Below are positions 8,942 through 17,393 of a stretch of 59,738 nt of DNA, in pieces. A program made the translations under genes and the position numbers. The notes under the pieces were generated by a model. The model was given only the letters and a program-made list of their open reading frames with translations. It ran no database searches and was not told where the DNA came from. The stretch lies in assembly GCF_001942335.1 (NCBI RefSeq), contig NZ_MKKH01000016.1, positions 1 to 59,738 on the forward strand. The letters are read 5' to 3'. The DNA is from Cellulosimicrobium sp. CUA-896. Its GTDB lineage: Bacteria; Actinomycetota; Actinomycetes; Actinomycetales; Cellulomonadaceae. Position 1 is the first letter of the stretch. The number at the start of each line of letters is the position of its first letter.

Positions 8942-9934
8942 ATGACTGCAGCGACCCCCGCGAACGACCCCGCGACGGCCGCCTCCGCGTCGCGCACGGC
9001 ATGGGGCCTCGGCCTCGCGACCGTCACCGACGACGGCACCGTGCTCGACGTCTGGTACCCGTCCCCCGCGCTGGGCGCCGCGCCCGCCGACGCGTCCGTG
9101 CCCGCCTCCCTCGAGGCGCTGGCCGACCGCGACGAGGTGCGCCGGGTGGACGTGCGCGTCGTGCGCACCGAGATCGACCTCGACGCCGCACCGGCCGACA
9201 CCGCGGACGCGTACCTGCGCCTGCACCTGCTCTCGCACCGGCTCGTCGCCCCGCACGGGCTGTCGCTCGACGGCGTCTTCGGCGTGCTGCCCAACGTCGT
9301 CTGGACGAACCACGGCCCGTGCGCGGCCGACGGCTTCGAGGAGACCCGCCTGCGCCTGCGCGCCACCGGGCAGCCCGTCACGGTGTACGGCGTCGACAAG
9401 TTCCCCCGCATGGTCGACTACGTCGTGCCGGCGGGCGTGCGCGTCGCCGACGCGGACCGCGTCCGGCTCGGCGCCCACCTCGCCGCGGGCACGACCGTCA
9501 TGCACGAGGGCTTCGTCAACTTCAACGCCGGCACGCTCGGGGCGTCGATGGTCGAGGGACGCATCTCCGCGGGCGTCGTCGTGGGCGACGGGTCCGACAT
9601 CGGCGGCGGCGCCTCCATCATGGGCACGCTCTCGGGCGGCGGGCGCGAGGTCATCTCGGTCGGCCGGCGCTCGCTCCTCGGCGCGAACGCGGGCCTCGGC
9701 ATCCCGCTCGGCGACGACTGCGTGGTGGAGTCCGGGCTCTACGTGACCGCGGGCACGAAGGTCACCGTCGTCGGGCAGACGGACGCCTCGGGCGCTCCGC
9801 TCGTCGTCAAGGCCCGCGACCTCGCCGGGCGCGACGGCCTGCTCTTCCGGCGCAACTCGGTGACGGGCGGCGTCGAGGCCGTGTCGCGCACGGGGGCGGG
9901 CGTCGAGCTCAACGCGGCGCTGCACGTGAACTGA
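8942..9934 (+). CDS. dapD: 2,3,4,5-tetrahydropyridine-2,6-dicarboxylate N-succinyltransferase
   Basis: A 330-aa acyltransferase that transfers succinyl from succinyl-CoA to tetrahydrodipicolinate. The C-terminal half shows the imperfect hexapeptide repeats of a left-handed beta-helix (for example [19 protein letters not shown] and [21 protein letters not shown]), and the N-terminal ~150 residues form the actinobacterial-type helical domain. Length and the [16 protein letters not shown] motif fit the actinobacterial DapD group. The ATG is chosen because a TAGGCT box precedes it by seven bases; upstream frame extension would run through that promoter. The protein probably acts as a trimer with DapC (12.5 kb) and DapE, both in this window. 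Confidence 0.93.
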   Translation: MTAATPANDPATAASASRTAWGLGLATVTDDGTVLDVWYPSPALGAAPADASVPASLEALADRDEVRRVDVRVVRTEIDLDAAPADTADAYLRLHLLSHRLVAPHGLSLDGVFGVLPNVVWTNHGPCAADGFEETRLRLRATGQPVTVYGVDKFPRMVDYVVPAGVRVADADRVRLGAHLAAGTTVMHEGFVNFNAGTLGASMVEGRISAGVVVGDGSDIGGGASIMGTLSGGGREVISVGRRSLLGANAGLGIPLGDDCVVESGLYVTAGTKVTVVGQTDASGAPLVVKARDLAGRDGLLFRRNSVTGGVEAVSRTGAGVELNAALHVN

Positions 9935-9958
9935 GCTCCTGCACCCCGCGGCGACGCC

Positions 9959-10932
9959 ATGTCCCCCCACCGCAGCGCGCGCGGCCGCCCGGGACGCCCG
10001 TCCCGGCGCCGCCGTCCGCTGCGCGCCGCCGTCACGCTCCTCACGGTGACCGCGGTCGGCGCCGGGGCCGTCGTCGTGGCGCTCAACCGCCTCGACGACG
10101 GCACGCCGGTGGCCGAGCGCTGCGCCGCGACCGCGGACGACCGGACGTGGTACCTGTCCGTCACGCAGGCGGACAACGCGGCGCTCGTCACCGCGGCGTC
10201 CCTGCGGCGGGGGATGCCCGCCCGTGCGGCGACCATCGGGATCGCGACCGCCCTGCAGGAGTCGCGGCTCGTCAACATCGACTACGGCGACCGCGACTCC
10301 GTCGGGCTGTTCCAGCAGCGCCCGTCGCAGGGCTGGGGCACGGTCGAGCAGATCATGGACCCGGTGTACTCGACGAACGCGTTCTACGACGTCCTCGACA
10401 CCGTCGAGGGCTACGAGGACATGGAGATCACCGTCGCGGCCCAGACCGTGCAGCGCTCCGCGTTCCCGGACGCCTACGCCCAGCACGAGCCACGGTCGCG
10501 GGCCTGGGCGTCGTCGCTGACCGGGTACTCCCCTGCGACCGTCACGTGCGAGCTCGCGGCGGTCTCGGCCGAGCAGCTCGCCGAGCACCGTGAGGACCCG
10601 ACCGCCCCGCTCGTCGGGCGCCTCGCGCGCGACCTCGGCGGCCTGCCCGTCTCCCCCGTCGGCGACCCCGCCGCCGGTGTCGTCACGGTCGACACCGCCG
10701 CCCTGCCCACGGCGGCGGGCGACGGCGGTCCCGAGCGCGCGGCCTGGGCCGTCGCGCAGTGGGCCGTCGCCTCGGCGGACGCGACGCATGTCGTCGGTGT
10801 CGAGGTCGCGACCGTCGCTGGTCCCGCGAGGACCCGACGTGGACGGCCGTCGACCCGGAGGCGCAGGACGCGACCGCGCCGCCGCCCACGGGCGCCGTCC
10901 GGCTCACCGTCGCGACCGTCCCGTCGCTCTGA
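9959..10932 (+). CDS. Exported protein with a lysozyme-like segment (frame broken near 10811)
   Basis: About 324 aa after repair. A basic N-terminus (17 of the first 22 residues R, P, S or H) precedes one membrane helix at 23-42, so the rest is outside the cell. The core reads IGIATALQESRL ... DSVGLFQQRPSQGWG ... MDPVYSTNAFY, which resembles the catalytic Glu helix (E101) and G-L-x-Q turn of lysozyme or lytic-transglycosylase folds. Two cysteines (C55 and one near 196) could pair. One G is missing near 10811; the restored C-terminus ends VRLTVATVPSL. It lies 24 bp after dapD. The family is uncharacterised as far as I know, and the fold call is an inference. Confidence 0.6.
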
Positions 10933-10979
10933 CCGCGCCGGCGGCGGCCCGCCCGGTGGCTCGGCGTGCCCGTGCGCAC

Positions 10980-11012
10980 GGACGCCGCGCCCCCGGCGGG
11001 GACGCGGCGTCC
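10980..11012. terminator. Hairpin between convergent genes (exported protein / citrate synthase)
   Basis: Perfect 10-bp arms GGACGCCGCG and CGCGGCGTCC with a 13-nt loop, located between two convergent stops. There is no T-run, as is usual in very GC-rich actinobacteria. Confidence 0.5.
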
Positions 11013-11035
11013 GGAGCAGACGGCGGCCGGTGCCG

Positions 11036-12333
<1,298 letters not shown>

Positions 12334-12375
12334 GGTTCCCTTCCTGCTGCTGCTCGCGCCGTTGCCGCGCGCTCG

Positions 12376-12406
12376 ACCGTACCGCGCGCTCGCAGCACGT
12401 GACCAA
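12376..12406 (-). promoter_or_regulatory. Candidate citrate synthase promoter
   Basis: Minus-strand -35 TTGGTC (12406-12401) and -10 TACGGT (12381-12376) with a 19-bp spacer, about 45 bp before the ATG. Confidence 0.4.
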
Positions 12407-12460
12407 TCCAGGACCGCCACACGATCGTCACGCGACCGTGAGCCGGGTCACACCCAAGGA

Positions 12461-13597
12461 TCAGCCTCCCGACAGTCGCGCCACGGCCTCCTGCACGCGC
12501 TCGTCCGGGGCGGTGAGGGCCACGCGCACGTGGCCCGCGCCCGCGGCCCCGTAGAACGCGCCCGGCCCGACCAGTATGCCGAGGTCGGCGAGCGCGGACA
12601 CCGTGTCCCAGCAGTCGGCGGCGCCGTCGCGCTCCCCCGCCCGGCGGGTCCACAGGTACAGGCCCGCCTCGGAGTGGTCGACGGCGAGCCCCGCCGCCCC
12701 GAGCGCGCCGACGAGCGCGGCGCGCCGGCGGGCGTAGACCGCGCGCTGGGCGGCGACGTGCGCGTCGTCCGACAGCGCCGCGACCATCGCGGCCTGGACC
12801 GGCGCCGGGACGATCATCCCCAGGTGCTTGCGCGTGGCCAGCAGGTCGGCGACGAGCCGGGGGTCCCCGGCGACGAACGCCGCCCGGTACCCGGCGAGGT
12901 TCGACTGCTTCGAGAGCGAGTAGGCGACGAGCAGCCCGTCGTGCGAGCCGCCCGAGACGGCCGGGTCGAGGACGCTCGGGACGCCGCCCGACGCGTACGG
13001 CTCGTCCCACGCGAGCTCGGCGTAGCACTCGTCGCTCGCGACCACCGCACCGGTCCGGCGGGCCGCCTCGACGACGCGGGCGAGGTGCGCGCGGCCGAGC
13101 ACCTGCCCGGTCGGGTTGCTCGGGGAGTTGACCCACACGAGGCGCACGTCGTCGCGACCCGCCCACTCCTCGACGTCGTCGCTGGCGAGCGGCGTCGCGC
13201 CCGCGAGGCGGGCCCCGACGTCGTACGTCGGGTACGCGGTGCGCGGGTGCACGACGACGTCCCCGGGCCCGAGGCGCAGGAGCGAGGGCAGCAGGCCGAC
13301 GAGCTCCTTGCTCCCGATCGTCGGCAGCACGGCCGCCGGGTCGAGGCCCGGCACGCCGCGCCGCCGGGCGAACCACGCGGACACGGCCTCGCGCAGCGCG
13401 GCCGTGCCGTGCGTCGTCGGGTACCCCGGCGCGTCGGCGGCGGCGGCGAGCGCGTCGCGGACGACCGGCGGCGTCGGGTCGACGGGCGTGCCGATCGACA
13501 GGTCGACGAGCCCGCGCGGGTGCGAGCGCGCGCGCTCGACGTACGGGCCGAGCGTGTCCCAGGGGTAGGCGAGGCCGGAGAGGTCGGCGAGTCCCAT
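12461..13597 (-). CDS. dapC: Succinyldiaminopimelate aminotransferase
   Basis: A 378-aa fold-type I PLP aminotransferase, frame intact. Motifs include GTPVDPTPP near the N-terminus, GSKELVGLLPSLL, the substrate and PLP-phosphate segment WVNSPSNPTGQVL, the PLP-ring Asp in VASDECYAELAW, and the Schiff-base lysine in YSLSKQSNLAGYR. It converts N-succinyl-2-amino-6-ketopimelate to N-succinyl-DAP. It sits directly downstream of fdxA, the conserved actinobacterial fdxC-dapC order, which supports DapC over other aminotransferases. The ATG at 13597 is chosen; a GTG one codon earlier is equally open. Confidence 0.9.
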   Translation of the reverse strand: MGLADLSGLAYPWDTLGPYVERARSHPRGLVDLSIGTPVDPTPPVVRDALAAAADAPGYPTTHGTAALREAVSAWFARRRGVPGLDPAAVLPTIGSKELVGLLPSLLRLGPGDVVVHPRTAYPTYDVGARLAGATPLASDDVEEWAGRDDVRLVWVNSPSNPTGQVLGRAHLARVVEAARRTGAVVASDECYAELAWDEPYASGGVPSVLDPAVSGGSHDGLLVAYSLSKQSNLAGYRAAFVAGDPRLVADLLATRKHLGMIVPAPVQAAMVAALSDDAHVAAQRAVYARRRAALVGALGAAGLAVDHSEAGLYLWTRRAGERDGAADCWDTVSALADLGILVGPGAFYGAAGAGHVRVALTAPDERVQEAVARLSGG

Positions 13598-13614
13598 GAC
13601 CGACGACGCGGAGG

Positions 13615-13932
13615 TCAGGCCTGCGGCGGGAGCGCCGCGATCGCCGGGTCGTCCTTCTCGATGAGGCCCATCTTGGCGGCGCCGCCGGGCGAGCCGAGGT
13701 CGTCGAAGAACTCCACGTTGGCGCGGTAGTAGTCGCTCCACTCCGTGGGGACGTCGTCCTCGTAGTAGATCGCCTCGACCGGGCACACCGGCTCGCACGC
13801 GCCGCAGTCGACGCACTCGTCCGGGTGGATGTACAGCGACCGCTTGCCCTCGTAGATGCAGTCGACCGGACACTCCTCGATGCACGCCTTGTCCTTGACG
13901 TCGACGCACGGCTGGGCGATCACGTAGGTCAC
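13615..13932 (-). CDS. fdxA: 7Fe ferredoxin (3Fe-4S / 4Fe-4S)
   Basis: A 105-aa ferredoxin. Cysteines at 9, 17 and 50 fit the [3Fe-4S] site, and 21, 40, 43 and 46 the [4Fe-4S] site, with the extra C25 that the Azotobacter-type proteins also have. The C-terminal ~45 residues ([18 protein letters not shown]) are the usual Asp-rich tail of actinobacterial 7Fe ferredoxins. It is a cytosolic electron carrier, for example to cytochromes P450 or other oxidoreductases. The GTG start has AAAGG ten bases upstream. dapC follows 17 bp downstream. Confidence 0.95.
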   Translation of the reverse strand: MTYVIAQPCVDVKDKACIEECPVDCIYEGKRSLYIHPDECVDCGACEPVCPVEAIYYEDDVPTEWSDYYRANVEFFDDLGSPGGAAKMGLIEKDDPAIAALPPQA

Positions 13933-14043
13933 GACCGGGGAACCTTTCTGGCGACGGTCGGACCGCGCGGCGGGAGCGGCGACGGCGCCCCGTGGGCACG
14001 GGTCGTCGTCCTGGCCGCGCGCGGTCCGGAGGGCATGCCCGTC

Positions 14044-14049
14044 TAGTAT
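14044..14049 (+). promoter_or_regulatory. Possible -10 box for the SH3-like gene
   Basis: TAGTAT on the plus strand in the divergent fdxA region, 56 bp before the ATG at 14105; no clear -35. Confidence 0.3.
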
Positions 14050-14104
14050 CGCTCAGGTCGGGCGGTGGTCGCCCGCCACGGACCAGCCAGTGGACGGACG
14101 TGAC

Positions 14105-14437
14105 ATGACCCACGACGAGCCGGGACCCCGCCCGGCGGCCCCGGGCGGCGATGCCGGGGACCGGCCGTGGCGCGCGTGGGCCCCCGGGACGCGCGTCGTC
14201 GTCCGCCGTCGGCTCGACGACTCCGAGGCGGTGGCGGGCAAGACCCTCACGGACGTCATCGGCGTCGTCGTGAGCGTCACGCCGCGCGCGCTCACGCTCC
14301 GCGAGGACGCGGGCGGCGGCGCGCCGCACCGCGGCCACGGCCCGCGCGACGCCGAGCCGGCGCTCGTCGTCGTGCCGCTCGACGCGGTCGTCGCCGGCAA
14401 GGTCGTCCCCCCGCGCCCGCCGCGTCGCCCGGCGTGA
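14105..14437 (+). CDS. Small protein with an SH3-like domain as in Rv0428c-type acetyltransferases
   Basis: About 110 aa. The core reads WAPGTRVVVRRRL ... TDVIGVVVSVTPRALTLRED ... ALVVVPLDAVVAGKVVPPRP. That is the layout of the N-terminal SH3-like domain of Rv0428c/CG3035-type GNAT proteins, which normally continue into an acetyltransferase domain. Here the protein stops after VPPRPPRRPA, and no acetyltransferase follows. Its function is unknown; it may bind a partner or peptide. ATG 14105 is chosen; a GTG five codons upstream is in frame. It is convergent with tyrA, 25 bp apart. Confidence 0.6.
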   Translation: MTHDEPGPRPAAPGGDAGDRPWRAWAPGTRVVVRRRLDDSEAVAGKTLTDVIGVVVSVTPRALTLREDAGGGAPHRGHGPRDAEPALVVVPLDAVVAGKVVPPRPPRRPA

Positions 14438-14442
14438 GACCC

Positions 14443-14462
14443 ACGGCGTCGCCGCACGCCGT
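14443..14462. terminator. Short hairpin between convergent SH3-like gene and tyrA
   Basis: Arms ACGGCGT and ACGCCGT (7 bp) with a 6-nt loop, lying directly beyond both stop codons. Weak. Confidence 0.3.
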
Positions 14463-15498
14463 TCAGCGCACGACCACGGTCCCGTCCTCGACCCCGACGA
14501 CGACGCGCCCGGCCGCACCCAGGTCGTGAGCGCCTCCCGCCACCGGCCGCCCCGTCGAGCTCGACACGCTGCTCGTGGTCCGCGTCGCGGCCCGCGCCCT
14601 GGTCCGCGGAGAGGAGGGCGCGCACCGGGTCCGGGCGGTCGAAGAACGGTCCGACGGGGCCGTTCGACTCGAGCGCCTGCACGAGCCGCTCGAGGTCGCG
14701 CACGACGACGCGCAGGGCGGACGCCACCCACGCCGCGTTGTCGGTCACCATCGCCTCGGTGCGCCGCGGGTCGGTGCGTCCGACGCGCGTGCCGTCCCGG
14801 AAGCTGCCCGCGGCGAGGCCGAGCGCGACGTCGCGCACCGGCGCGTCGGCCACGACGCCGAGGATCTCGGTCGCGAGGACGTGCGGGACGTGGCTGACGA
14901 GCGCCGCGGACTCGTCGTGGACGTCGTCCGTGACGACGTGCGCCGTCCCGCCGAGCGGTCCGGTCACGAGGCCCAGCACGGCGGCGAGCGCGTCCGGGCG
15001 AGTCGAGCCGTCGACCGTGACCGCCCAGCGCGCCCCGTCGAGCAGCGCCGCGTCCGACGCCCCGAAGCCCGAGCGCTCCGTGCCGGCCATCGGGTGGGCG
15101 CCCACGTACCGGGCGTCCAGCCCGGCGGCGCGCACCGCCTCGCGCACCGCGCCCTTCACGCTGCCGACGTCCGTCACGACCGTCGTACCGCGCACGTGCC
15201 GCGCGACCTCCGTCGCGACCGCGCGCATCGCGCGCAGCGGCACGGCGAGCACCAGCACGTCCGGCTCCGGCGCGCACAGCGTCTCGAGGTCCGCCGCGAC
15301 CGGCAGGCCCGCGGCGCGCGCCGCGTCGCACGTCGCCGCCGTCGTGTCGTACCCCGTGACCGCGACGCCGCGGGCGTGCAGCAGGCGCGCGACGGACCCG
15401 CCCACGAGCCCCAGCCCGACGACCGCGACCGAGACGGGCCCCGCGGCGCTCCCGGCGCTCCCGGCGCTCCCGGCGCTCCCGGCGCTCCCGGCGCTCAC
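14463..15498 (-). CDS. tyrA: Prephenate dehydrogenase (frame broken near 14535)
   Basis: About 344 aa after repair. An NAD-binding Rossmann motif (VAVVGLGLVGGSVARLL) follows an unusual (AGS)n leader. TVVTDVGSVKGAV, GAHPMAGTERSGF and the helical C-terminal domain (VSHVPHVLATEIL, GSFRDGTRVGRTDP) follow. It oxidatively decarboxylates prephenate to 4-hydroxyphenylpyruvate, the tyrosine branch. One extra G near 14535 shifts the tail; the restored end reads AHDLGAAGRVVVGVEDG. The GTG start overlaps the pheA stop (GTGA), so the genes are coupled. Confidence 0.9.
15451..15495. repeat. Five perfect 9-bp repeats at the tyrA start
   Basis: The unit CCCGGCGCT occurs five times in tandem, preceded by a degenerate unit, right after the tyrA start codon. 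It encodes repeated Ala-Gly-Ser. Being 9 bp, copy-number change would alter length but not frame. Confidence 0.95.
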
Positions 15499-16451
15499 CA
15501 CAGCAACCCGCTCGCGAGCGCCGCGGGGGGCGTGGCCGGGCCGACGCTGCCGACCGGGACGTGCGCCGCGTCGACGTCCGCGTGCACGCCCTCGTCGAGC
15601 TCGCCGCGCGCCGGCACGACGCCCAGGGTCTTGAGCGAGTCGCCCGCGCGCAGCAGGTCCTCGAGCACCGCACGCACCGAGGGCTCCCACGGCGCGGCGT
15701 CGACCGTCAGGACGAAGACGTACGCGCCGGCCACCCGGTGCACGCGCTTGAGCGGTCGCGTGACCAGGCTCGACAGGTTGACGCCCCGCTCGCCGAAGGA
15801 CCGCGTGATGCGCGCGAGCACCCCCGGCCCCGTGACGACGGGGGTCACGGCGAGCATCGTGCGCCACGCGCCGTCGTGGGTCTCGCGGGCCCGGGCGAGC
15901 ACCGCCGGTGCCGCGGCACGCGTGGCGAGGACGAGGAACCTCGTGCGGGCGCCGGCGAAGTCCTCGACGCCGCGCTCGTACGTCGCGAGGTCGTACAGCT
16001 CGCCGCAGATGCGCGGCCCCAGCGCGACCTGGTGCGGACCGGCGTCCCGGCACGCGGCCGCGTTCGACGCCGCCGGGACCGCGCGCAGGCCGGTGCGCCC
16101 GACGAACCCCTGGCACTGCGCGAGGCCGTGCGGGTGCGCGCTGACCTCGGTGAGCCGGCCGTGGTCGTGGCGCACGAAGGCGTCGAACTCGATGTCGAGG
16201 ACGACCTCGTCGACCGCGACGACGTCGGGGCTGCCGACGATCGCGTCGAGCGACGGCACGACGTACCCCTCGACCGTGTTCTCGATCGCGACGACGCCGC
16301 GCGCGTCACCGCCGTCGGCGACCGCCGCGAACACGTCGCCCACGGTCCCGCGCGCGACCAGCGGCGCGGCGCCGCCGTGGCGGCCGGCCCACCCCACCGC
16401 GGCCTGGTGCGTGAACGAGCCCTCGGGGCCGAGGTAGCCGACGCCGCTCAC
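15495..16451 (-). CDS. pheA: Prephenate dehydratase with ACT domain
   Basis: A 318-aa enzyme, frame intact. The prephenate dehydratase domain starts at the N-terminus (GYLGPEGSFTHQAA, VVAIENTVEGYV) and ends near residue 185 with TRFLVLA, whose Thr is catalytic in the family. A C-terminal ACT domain (TGPGVLARITRSFGERGVNL ... VTRPLKR) gives phenylalanine feedback control. There is no chorismate mutase domain, as usual in actinobacteria. Both ends overlap neighbours by 4 bp: the ACT-domain gene upstream and tyrA downstream. Confidence 0.93.
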   Translation of the reverse strand: MSGVGYLGPEGSFTHQAAVGWAGRHGGAAPLVARGTVGDVFAAVADGGDARGVVAIENTVEGYVVPSLDAIVGSPDVVAVDEVVLDIEFDAFVRHDHGRLTEVSAHPHGLAQCQGFVGRTGLRAVPAASNAAACRDAGPHQVALGPRICGELYDLATYERGVEDFAGARTRFLVLATRAAAPAVLARARETHDGAWRTMLAVTPVVTGPGVLARITRSFGERGVNLSSLVTRPLKRVHRVAGAYVFVLTVDAAPWEPSVRAVLEDLLRAGDSLKTLGVVPARGELDEGVHADVDAAHVPVGSVGPATPPAALASGLLW

Positions 16452-17370
16452 GCGGGCGCGTGCTCGCCGGCGCCGCGCACGAGCGTCGACGCGCTCCAGC
16501 GCGGCTCGAGCGCGTCGGGCCCGGGCACGAACTCGTGCCCGGGCAGGACCGCGAGCACGCGGTGGGACACGCCGCGCTCGTCGAAGTCGCGCACGAGCGC
16601 GGCCAGCACGTCCGCGTCCGGGCACGAGAAGGCGGAGAAGAAGATGTGGGGCCCGGCCTGCGAGCGGTGGCTGCGCAGGTGCTGGAGGTCGATGCCGGCC
16701 GCGGCGACGAGCCCGAGCGTCTGCTGGAGCGAGCCGCGGTGGTCGTCGTGGGGTCCGAACGCCAGCCACACCTGGGCCGTCCCGTCGGGGCGGGGCGCGG
16801 CGTCGCGCGACTCGAGCAGCCCGTACCACACGGGCGGCCCGTCGGTCAGCCGCTCGCTGCCGGGCAGCTCGGCGAACCCGAGCCCGGACGGGAGGGCGGC
16901 CGCGGCCGAACGCTCGAGCACGAGCGTGCCGTCGGCCCCGCGAGCGCGACGCGCTGCTCGAGAGGCATCCGCGTCGGCACGAGCTGCGGCGTCATGCCCA
17001 TCGCGCGCAGGGCGTGCCGGCGGTCGCGCATGCCGGCCTCGTCGACGACGACCGGGCCGGCCGCGTCCTCGGCGCGCGCCGACCGGCCGACCCAGACCCA
17101 CGAGGCCGGGACCGCGACCGCCGAGGTGAGCACGAGCGAGGGCGGCGCGGCGAGGAGCGCGCGCTCGAGGTCGTGGGAGGGCTGGGCGGGGTGGCCCAGG
17201 TGCACGACGGCCGCCAGTCCCTCGATGCTCGCGACCGTCGACAGCGTCGCGGACGTCGACCCGAGGTCGAGGAGGGCGTCCGCCTCGGCGGGGTCGCCCT
17301 CGACCCAGTCCGCGGCGGTCGCCGCGAGCAGGGCGTGCGCCCCCGACTCCCGTTCGCTGCGTCCGAGCAT
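16448..17370 (-). CDS. ACT-domain protein upstream of pheA (frame broken near 16940)
   Basis: About 307 aa after repair. The C-terminal ~140 residues resemble a PheA-type ACT region: AQVWLAFGPHDDHRGSLQQTLGLVAAAGIDL ends a first half and SQAGPHIFFSAFSCPDADVLAAL follows. The N-terminal half (TAADWVEGDPAEADALLDLG, VWVGRSARAEDAAGP) matches nothing I recognise. The ATG at 17370 has a GAGGAGTGAGG site. The stop overlaps the pheA GTG, so an allosteric or regulatory partner of prephenate dehydratase is a reasonable inference. The enzyme's own dehydratase motifs are absent. Confidence 0.6.
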
Positions 17371-17393
17371 CCTCACTCCTCGTCCGGTCGCGC

